This document shows positions 22,270 through 27,461 of a DNA stretch of 27,461 nt, in pieces. The translations under genes and the position numbers were made by a program. Numbering within the stretch: position 1 is the stretch's first letter; each line of letters starts with the position of its first letter. The notes beneath the pieces were generated by a model. The model was not told the origin of the DNA. It saw only the letters and a list, made by a program, of their open reading frames with translations, and made no database searches. The stretch comes from JBBRMU01 sp038230655. GTDB lineage: Bacteria; Patescibacteriota; Microgenomatia; UBA1406; GWC2-37-13. The DNA lies in assembly GCA_038230655.1 (NCBI GenBank), contig JBBRMU010000014.1:1-27461 (forward strand). The letters run 5' to 3'.

Positions 22270-24270
22270 TTATCTCTTAAGCCCACCCCACTCGACGACG
22301 GTAAAGCCAATTCTCTGGAGCTTTTGAAGCTGTTGAGTAGGCAAAATGGAATTCGGCTTCTCAGATAATGGTAAATAGTCAAGGAAAATTCTGAATACAG
22401 TATCAGGATACGGTGTAATTTTCATAGGTATCAAGGTGTTCATATCTGAAGTTTGTAGAAAAGAGATGCGGTAATAAGGAGCATTTTTTTGTAACATTTC
22501 CGGCAGCCAGTATTCCAGCATATCTGATTTTTCTTTACTGTTAAGTCCTACTTCATCTAACTTTGAATTCATAAAGGTTGTGAGTTCTGACTTATTTACA
22601 ATCCATCCACTTTTAATATCAGGATAAGCTCTGTACATACTATCGCCCGACCAATAGATATAAGGATAGTTATTTGTAGTGCAAGCAGTTTTTGCGTATT
22701 CGAGACCTATTATGGTTGAGTCTATTGCGTTACAGTTGGTGAACTGTGGTTGAAGGTCTGTTAGTGAACCGTCAGGATGAGCCATTACACTCCATTGATT
22801 TTTATATGTTGGAATATTTACTTTTAAGGACATCTTATGAAGAAATGAAACAGATACTTTTGTGTCTGAAGGAGGATACAGATAAATGACAGGTTTTCCG
22901 CAACCACCTGGAGTGAGAAGTTCATATTCTCCAAGTGCTAGCCATCTTCCCCAGTAATCTTTCATAAAAAGTAGTGGATTCTTGGAAATATACTTGTCGA
23001 AGGGGTACTCTTTATCTTTTCCACTTTCTGTTCCCCATGAAAGAATTTTCGCAGCATATTCCATCCTATACAATGGGTGGTTATTATCGATTAGTGTAAA
23101 GAGTTGATAAGTGGATGTAGAACCTAAGAGTTTTAAATCAGAGTCGTTGAGATTGACAACATAAGTGTAGGGAGCCACTCCACATCCTCCAGGAAAAGCC
23201 TGATCATAGGTCGAGTAATATGTACTTGACGGCTGAATTTCATTGCTTTTAAATCGTAGGTTAGGAGGACCCTCGGTCCAAGATGCTTTATCAGGTTCTT
23301 TAAGTAACATATACTTGTCATTCTGGATTTTCTGTTGAGAGTATTTGTTTATAATACTGTCATTGGTGAGATCATACTTGACTCCTAAACCTGTTGTATC
23401 GACTGCTATAACTTCTGTGTTAGCTGATAGATAGGTATTTCTCGCAATCATATTCTGTTTATCCTGTTCATTGGCTGCATCTTTAACTGGGAATGGCGTT
23501 ATTTTTTTATAATAGAGCTTGAGCGAAGCTAAAGGCGAGTTCAAGGGAGTATAATCTTTAAAGTCCGTTACTAAGTAATATTCATAGATTTCGTTTTTGG
23601 AGGCGCTCTTTCTTCCGGTATTCCTCTGATCTGAAACTATCTCGTTTTTATAAAGACTGAACTTATCATCTAGCCTTAAGGATTGAGTATGGTCAGACTC
23701 TATAAAATCCGTGTTGGTAACTTTTGTTTTGTCAATTCCATCTAGTAGATAGTTTACATCTGGTATATTTCCTTTATCCAAAATATAAGTTTTATAGTCC
23801 TTAGTAACTAATGTGAGAACTGTTACGCCGGAAGGGTCAATAGGATCTCGTTTGGCCAAAATTCGTTTATAGTCCTTATATTTACCAGAGATAAATGTTC
23901 CTGCATCATAGTATTTGGGGTTCGTCTCGATGTAATTTTGTTTCTGATCATCAGTTTGTATAAATATTCCTAAATCTGAAGGCAACTCTTTCACGGTCCC
24001 TGTAAGTAAACGAGAAGCCTGGTTACTTACTGGCTGGGTAGGACTATTAATAGTTTGTGAGATTAAGGATCCCGTGGGGGCTTGAGTTGGGGGAAGCACA
24101 GTAACCTGATTAGTTTTGGAGTTTTGAACCAGTAGAAATCCAATGAAACCTATTAAAACAACTACGAAAGCACATAATATAATGACAAGAGTATTTGGTT
24201 TGTTAGGTTGGACTTCTGACGGTATTTGAGTTAAGGGAGGTTGTACAAGATTAATCCCAGATGTTTTCAT
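22270..24270 (-). CDS. Large membrane-anchored extracellular protein with KPVIYLYP motif
   Basis: A 666-residue surface protein: cytoplasmic Pro-rich start, one membrane helix (about residues 28-48), a Thr/Pro/Ser linker to about 85, then a long extracellular part. It contains two PGGCG motifs, FPGGCGVAPYTYVV (about residue 360) and TPGGCGKPVIYLYPP (about residue 455), and ends FTVVEWGGLKR. The KPVIYLYP block and the VEWGG ending recur in uncharacterised secreted proteins that I associate with Patescibacteria; no function is known to me. The promoter is TTGACA (24300-24305), 17 nt, AAAGAT (24277-24282), 6 nt to the ATG. No catalytic motif is recognised. It may be structural or involved in attachment. 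Confidence 0.75.
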   Translation of the reverse strand: MKTSGINLVQPPLTQIPSEVQPNKPNTLVIILCAFVVVLIGFIGFLLVQNSKTNQVTVLPPTQAPTGSLISQTINSPTQPVSNQASRLLTGTVKELPSDLGIFIQTDDQKQNYIETNPKYYDAGTFISGKYKDYKRILAKRDPIDPSGVTVLTLVTKDYKTYILDKGNIPDVNYLLDGIDKTKVTNTDFIESDHTQSLRLDDKFSLYKNEIVSDQRNTGRKSASKNEIYEYYLVTDFKDYTPLNSPLASLKLYYKKITPFPVKDAANEQDKQNMIARNTYLSANTEVIAVDTTGLGVKYDLTNDSIINKYSQQKIQNDKYMLLKEPDKASWTEGPPNLRFKSNEIQPSSTYYSTYDQAFPGGCGVAPYTYVVNLNDSDLKLLGSTSTYQLFTLIDNNHPLYRMEYAAKILSWGTESGKDKEYPFDKYISKNPLLFMKDYWGRWLALGEYELLTPGGCGKPVIYLYPPSDTKVSVSFLHKMSLKVNIPTYKNQWSVMAHPDGSLTDLQPQFTNCNAIDSTIIGLEYAKTACTTNNYPYIYWSGDSMYRAYPDIKSGWIVNKSELTTFMNSKLDEVGLNSKEKSDMLEYWLPEMLQKNAPYYRISFLQTSDMNTLIPMKITPYPDTVFRIFLDYLPLSEKPNSILPTQQLQKLQRIGFTVVEWGGLKR

Positions 24271-24276
24271 ACATTC

Positions 24277-24305
24277 ATCTTTTCACAGATTAGAAGGATT
24301 GTCAA
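24277..24305 (-). promoter_or_regulatory. Promoter of the KPVIYLYP gene
   Basis: Consensus -35 TTGACA, exact 17-nt spacer, weaker -10 AAAGAT, 6 nt to the ATG. The remainder of 24306-24516 holds only two related repeats (GATGCGATATTACA at 24343 and GATGCAATTTTACA at 24372). Confidence 0.65.
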
Positions 24306-24516
24306 ATGGGGAATATTGGTGTGGGCTGACGCATCTCTATTCGATGCGATATTACAACATTTTTATCATTTGATGCAATTTTACATCTGGAAAAAGTGAA
24401 ATACTTTTAAAGTAATAGGTCTTTTGATAATGTAAATCCTTGTTTTTCATACCATGTGTTATACGAAAAAAAATATTCAGTTTTATAAAAGCATTCAATG
24501 GAGGTACTAGTTAACT

Positions 24517-24636
24517 ATGTCGGAACTTTTTTTAGGTAATATACTACTCTCCCTTTTTTTGTTGATCAGTTATTTCTTTAAAAAAACCCAATCATTTACC
24601 ATGTCACTATTGGAAAAGAATGGGCCTGATCCTTGA
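24517..24636 (+). CDS. Possible 39-residue hydrophobic peptide (doubtful)
   Basis: The frame begins MSELFLGNILLSLFLLISYF and ends KNGPDP, so it would make one membrane helix with a short polar tail. GGAGG at 24500 lies 12 nt before the ATG, a little far. The last 67 nt are antisense to the end of the M23-like gene. It could be a small toxin-like peptide or chance; I lean to chance. Confidence 0.2.
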   Translation: MSELFLGNILLSLFLLISYFFKKTQSFTMSLLEKNGPDP

Positions 24637-25580
24637 TACGTACAGGCATGTGCATCTCTATATTCTTTGGTATAAATCATATCATTTCTCGATTTAATTC
24701 CATATAATTGATATTCTGCAAAAACAGTGGCACTCATATAATTGTATACACTATCAAGATCACTAAATGTGCATGTCCAGCCATCAACTACTTGAATATC
24801 TTTCATTTTAAAATTACCTTCTTTACTCATCTTGTCAAATTCGCGATTGCCATCTTTTTCTTCAAAATTACCTTTAGATAAATTGTTGGTAGATTTTGCT
24901 ATTACCACATCAAATTCATGGATTTTTCCCATCATATCAGCGTAACCAATCAGGTCACCACCTTTGATTTTATCTCCTTGTTTCAAATTTGATAACGACT
25001 TAATATGTTCTATGCTAAAACTCCAATATTTTGTTGAATCAAAGTAACTTTGTTCTGATTGAGGATAAAGCCATAACTCTCCTCCTGATTCACAGTTTGA
25101 ATCATTGAATGCACATGGTGATTGTCTAGTCAGTAACACAATAGCGTCAAAAGGCGCATATAATGCTAATTTATCGTTGGTATGAACGAACTGATCTTTT
25201 ACATCAAATGAATGTTTCATATTCCTTTTCGTTTCTTTCTGATCGCAAGAAACCACAACATGACCCTGACAACTTCTATATTTTGAAATTGATTTGATTG
25301 TATTTAAATCGACAAAGTCATTCGTAATTAACAATATTTCAGTTTGTTTTACATTGTTGTTCTGAGGCTTGCTATTTATAGGATTAACAGACGACTCGAT
25401 AGTATGCAGATTATTTTGTCCTTTATTTTTCAACAAGACAATTACCACGACAAGAAGTACCAATAATAACCCAAGTATAATGATTATACTTCTGGGTGAT
25501 TTTTTAGGCGAACTTGCATTTTTTTGACTTTCTTCTTGCGCTGAATTCAACAGACTTACTTCGAGGGGAACAGTATTCAT
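24570..25580 (-). CDS. Membrane-anchored protein with degenerate M23/lysostaphin-like domain
   Basis: A 336-residue surface protein with a Ser/Lys-rich cytoplasmic start, one membrane helix (about 31-50) and an Asn/Gln-rich linker. Residues about 138-228 follow the M23 beta-barrel pattern: LYAPFDAIVLL, GGELWLYP, WSFSIEHIKSLSNLKQGDKIKGGDLIGYA and IHEFDVVIA, with the His-containing strand and the GD-KGG-IG turn typical of that fold. The first metal-binding HxxxD motif is not visible, so it is probably not an active peptidase. The C-terminal 100 residues are unrelated to anything I know and contain three Cys. Next to the KPVIYLYP gene on the same strand. Confidence 0.6.
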   Translation of the reverse strand: MNTVPLEVSLLNSAQEESQKNASSPKKSPRSIIIILGLLLVLLVVVIVLLKNKGQNNLHTIESSVNPINSKPQNNNVKQTEILLITNDFVDLNTIKSISKYRSCQGHVVVSCDQKETKRNMKHSFDVKDQFVHTNDKLALYAPFDAIVLLTRQSPCAFNDSNCESGGELWLYPQSEQSYFDSTKYWSFSIEHIKSLSNLKQGDKIKGGDLIGYADMMGKIHEFDVVIAKSTNNLSKGNFEEKDGNREFDKMSKEGNFKMKDIQVVDGWTCTFSDLDSVYNYMSATVFAEYQLYGIKSRNDMIYTKEYRDAHACTYQGSGPFFSNSDMVNDWVFLKK

Positions 25581-25674
25581 ATAATGTAAGTATTACAATG
25601 TTTACGAGCATAAGTCAATAAGCGATTATAAATCTCTTGTTTAGAGTAACCAATAGTTAACTTGTTTTAAATGA

Positions 25675-25708
25675 CTCTATCCGGGTATATCGAACCCTAA
25701 GTTTAGAG
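25675..25708. repeat. Nested stem-loop downstream of tRNA-Ser
   Basis: Outer stem CTCTA (25675-25679) with TAGAG (25704-25708), inner stem GGGT (25683-25686) with ACCC (25694-25697), 7-nt loop. It lies 47 nt past the tRNA 3' end. No T-run on the minus strand. It could be a processing or termination structure, or chance. Confidence 0.3.
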
Positions 25709-25754
25709 ACATTTATCAAGCTATTACATGCATTGACGAAGGTGGCATCCTATT

Positions 25755-25842
25755 TGGCGGAAAAGGCGGGATTCGAACCCGCGGTTCCTTTCGGAACACA
25801 CGCTTTCCAGGCGTGCGCACTAGGCCACTATGCGACTCTTCC
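25755..25842 (-). tRNA. tRNA-Ser (anticodon GGA)
   Basis: Complete cloverleaf of 88 nt including an encoded CCA. Acceptor arms GGAAGAG and CTTTTCC, anticodon loop CTGGAAA in a CACGC/GCGTG stem, a long variable arm (TTCC-GAAA-GGAA) as expected for serine, and the T-arm CGGGTTCGAATCCCG. Likely -10 elements TAGAAT/TATAAC lie just upstream at about 25848-25859, the nearer one only 5 nt from the first base. Confidence 0.97.
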
Positions 25843-25948
25843 AGGCAGTTATATTCTATCAAAACTACTCCCCTTCTTAAACTCATATTAAAATAGCGGT
25901 AGAAGTAAGAGTTTTGTAATAAAAACCAGATATAGAACAGTTTTTTGA

Positions 25949-25954
25949 TAAAAT
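25949..25954 (+). promoter_or_regulatory. Extended -10 element of the rhomboid gene
   Basis: TG-A-TAAAAT, 6 nt before the ATG at 25961; no -35 match, and no room for a ribosome binding site in the transcript. Confidence 0.6.
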
Positions 25955-25960
25955 TAGCAT

Positions 25961-26647
25961 ATGTTTCCATTATACGACTCGACAAAACGAGAAAGATTCC
26001 CTTTTGTTAACTATCTTATAATTATTGCAAATATTTATATGTTTTGGCTTGAGATATCGGCAAGTAATTCAGAAGCATTTATTCAACAAAACTCTTTTGT
26101 TGCTTCAAACTTTCATTTTTTCAATCCTTACTCCTATATTCCTATCCTCACTTCCCTATTTGTTCATGGAAGCCTTCTTCACCTTCTTTCAAATATGTGG
26201 TTTCTTCGCATTTTCGGTGATAATGTCGAAGATAGACTGGGGCATATAAGATATCTTATTTTTTATCTTGTTGGAGGAGTTATAGCCAGTTTATCACAGT
26301 ACTTTCTAGATCCATCGTCGGTGATTCCGATGGTCGGAGCCTCAGGTGCGATTTCTGCTATCGCCGGAGCCTATTTTGTTTTTTTCAGAAAATCTACAGT
26401 TAAAACTCTTGTGCCGATTATTTTTTTGTTTACCATAATTGATATTCCGGTTTGGTTGTTCTTAGGCTATTGGTTTTTTATCCAACTTTTTAGTGGGCTT
26501 GGTTCACTAACTAGTATGACACTTCAGGACGGGGGCATTGCTTGGTTTGCGCATATCGGAGGTTTTATTTTTGGGTATTTATTTGCTAAGTTATTCAGTC
26601 AAAGCCATGCCCAAAGTACTTCCGAGGTTGGACAAATTACCTCCTAA
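25961..26647 (+). CDS. Rhomboid-family intramembrane serine protease
   Basis: Polytopic protease of 228 residues that cleaves membrane proteins within or near their helices. It carries the conserved HGSLLHLLSNMWFLRIFGDNVED loop (residues 69-91), the catalytic Ser in GASGAISA (S128) and the catalytic His in WFAHIGGFIFG (H198). Six helices can be drawn, with a Ser/Gln-rich cytoplasmic tail. Length and layout fit the basic six-helix bacterial rhomboids. Transcribed alone and divergently from tRNA-Ser. Substrate unknown; exported single-pass proteins, of which this window has several, would be typical. Confidence 0.94.
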   Translation: MFPLYDSTKRERFPFVNYLIIIANIYMFWLEISASNSEAFIQQNSFVASNFHFFNPYSYIPILTSLFVHGSLLHLLSNMWFLRIFGDNVEDRLGHIRYLIFYLVGGVIASLSQYFLDPSSVIPMVGASGAISAIAGAYFVFFRKSTVKTLVPIIFLFTIIDIPVWLFLGYWFFIQLFSGLGSLTSMTLQDGGIAWFAHIGGFIFGYLFAKLFSQSHAQSTSEVGQITS

Positions 26648-26662
26648 GATCCACTTGGATGG

Positions 26663-26668
26663 TATAAT
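26663..26668 (+). promoter_or_regulatory. -10 element of tRNA-Leu
   Basis: TATAAT, 13 nt before the first tRNA base, giving a primary transcript with about 7 extra 5' bases. Confidence 0.65.
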
Positions 26669-26681
26669 ATCTCTATAAATT

Positions 26682-26762
26682 GCCCGAGTGGTGAAATGGC
26701 ATACACGCAGGTTTTAGGAACCTGTGCCGCAAGGCGTGGAGGTTCAACTCCTCTCTCGGGCA
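26682..26762 (+). tRNA. tRNA-Leu (anticodon UAG)
   Basis: Complete cloverleaf: acceptor GCCCGAG with CTCGGGC, anticodon loop TTTAGGA (anticodon TAG) in a CAGGT/ACCTG stem, variable arm TGCCGCAAGGCG, T-arm GGAGGTTCAACTCC and discriminator A. The CCA end is not encoded (CCG follows), unlike the tRNA-Ser gene 840 bp away. Confidence 0.97.
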
Positions 26763-26788
26763 CCGATAATAAGTGGTTAAACTTTTAA

Positions 26789-27309
26789 TCAAATTTCTAT
26801 TTTATAATAACCTCTTTCATTTACAACGCTGGTTTGATTACCTGAAGGTACAAATGTGTTAATTCTTAATCTCAATCTCCTATCTTTCATAAACTCTTGA
26901 GAATACTCTACTCCCAAAGCAGCGTTATTAGAATATATTTGACTTTCAGTCCATCCCTTTATTTTTAGATAATCAGCATAAAAAATAAATACTTTAGTAT
27001 ATTCATCATTTGAATGGAATGTCTTGTCCATAATACTCGACGCATCCGGTCCATAACTTTTTCGTAATGTCACGTTTTTATTAGAAGCATTCGGGTAATC
27101 AGGTAGAGTAGTAATTATATCGCTAGCGACTTGAAAGAAATTATCAGCAGTTTTTTTTGATTCATTAATTCCAATAAAGGTTTTTATAATAAAAACTGTT
27201 GGTATAGTAATGATTGTTAAAAAAAGCTATTCCTAGTGTAATATAAAATTTTTTTGATAATTTATTATAGTTTTTTATATGATACGACTGTACATCAAAA
27301 CTTAATCTT
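26789..27309 (-). pseudogene. Broken gene for a single-pass membrane protein
   Basis: The last 94 codons (from a GTG at 27073) are intact, but the frame extends upstream without a stop (FIGINESKKTADNFFQ, DIITTLPDYPNASNKN) to a 7-base A run at 27219-27225, where it meets TAG. Removing one base of that run joins it to a frame reading LSKKFYITLGIAFF, which creates a proper N-terminal membrane helix (LGIAFFLTIITIPTVFIIK). The joined frame stays open to 27311 and has no ATG, GTG or TTG start. The end coincides with the probable left end of an insertion sequence. So the gene seems frameshifted and cut off at its start; a sequencing error in the A run could explain the first defect only. Family unknown. 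Confidence 0.65.
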
Positions 27310-27461
27310 TGTCAAGTTTCCGTTGTATTTTCCTTAAATATCCGCCATTGGAGAAAGGGATACAATATGGAAATGAAACAACTAACAAAAATCGTGCTGT
27401 GCTGGGAACTATTTGAGCAGAATGTCCCGAAGGGACATATTGCAGAGAGAGTTGAAGTTCA
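27310..27461 (+). mobile_element. Probable left end of an insertion sequence
   Basis: Starts with TGTCAAG, a TGT-type end as in IS481/IS3-like elements, about 57 bp before a transposase-like start codon. Base composition is less AT-rich than its neighbours. The inverted-repeat partner lies outside the window, so the boundary is tentative. Confidence 0.4.
27367..27461 (+). CDS. Transposase/integrase, N-terminal HTH part only (runs off the window)
   Basis: Thirty-one codons are visible, opening with MEMKQLTKIVLCWELFEQ and continuing VPKGHIAERVEV. The pattern of a helix with LCWELFEQ, a turn, then HIAERV is that of the helix-turn-helix N-terminus of IS481/IS3-type integrases (HxAxRLxVxRxTV). 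GGAG at 27350 and AAAGGG at 27354-27359 provide a ribosome binding site. Codon choice (GTG CTG TGC TGG) differs from the AT-ending codons of the neighbours, fitting a mobile gene. The DDE domain would lie beyond the edge. Confidence 0.55.
   Translation, partial: MEMKQLTKIVLCWELFEQNVPKGHIAERVEV

Noticed and set aside
25683..25697. GGGTTCGATATACCC on the minus strand as a tRNA T-arm relic
   Set aside because: The loop does not have the seven-base TTCRANY geometry over a 5-bp stem, and no other tRNA arms are present.
25716..25985. 89-codon minus-strand frame
   Set aside because: It reads through tRNA-Ser on the same strand, so the tRNA accounts for the sequence.
1..27461. CRISPR array, restriction-modification or other known phage-defence system
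   Set aside because: No regularly spaced repeats and no nuclease, methylase or helicase genes of such systems were seen; the exonuclease at 21094 stands alone.

Overview
The window is AT-rich bacterial chromosome. The gene content fits a small-genome, single-membrane, Gram-positive-like organism, most likely a member of the Candidate Phyla Radiation (Patescibacteria, Microgenomates-type). This rests on family resemblance: a sortase and an LPVTG-anchored protein, a MacAB-type exporter without an outer-membrane partner, a KPVIYLYP secreted protein, and short unknown membrane proteins. I could not test it by phylogeny. TGA is used as a stop in several genes, including an ATGA stop/start overlap, so the UGA-glycine code of some Patescibacteria does not apply.

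Layout. 1-4104: a partial DHA2-type MFS exporter, a polysaccharide deacetylase, a standalone riboflavin-kinase domain, a PlsC-like acyltransferase and a VOC protein. 4259-7154: cell-wall genes (secreted sortase, a degenerate class A PBP, a LysM protein), closed by a hairpin terminator. 7203-15024, all on the minus strand and read from high to low coordinates: LPVTG-anchored Ig-like protein, response regulator, histidine kinase, MacA-like adaptor, MacB ATPase, MacB/FtsX permease, DUF5666-like protein, and a DrrAB-like ABC-2 exporter. 15352-17186: YjjX NTPase and a ferric-reductase-like flavocytochrome. 17530-17679: a 49-residue lmo0937-type membrane protein. 17740-21010: a lipid-phosphate set (PAP2, lipid kinase, DUF1206, second PAP2). 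21094-25580: a DnaQ/PolB-like exonuclease, two small membrane proteins, the KPVIYLYP protein and an M23-like protein. 25755-27461: tRNA-Ser(GGA), a rhomboid protease, tRNA-Leu(UAG), a broken membrane-protein gene and the start of a probable insertion sequence.

Two modes of translation start stand out. Most first genes of transcription units have a TATAAT-like -10 element only 5-7 nt before the ATG, so their mRNAs should be leaderless or nearly so. Three genes instead carry an almost identical Shine-Dalgarno (AAAGGAGGTGA or AAAGGGGGTGA) exactly 6 nt before the ATG. Other downstream genes overlap or abut their upstream neighbour. The rule also corrects two starts (sortase to 4259, LPVTG protein to 15024).

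The most distinctive biology is a sensor-regulated export locus with matching 11-bp direct-repeat operators at the regulator and macA promoters, and a PBP that appears to have lost catalytic residues in both its domains while keeping the folds.
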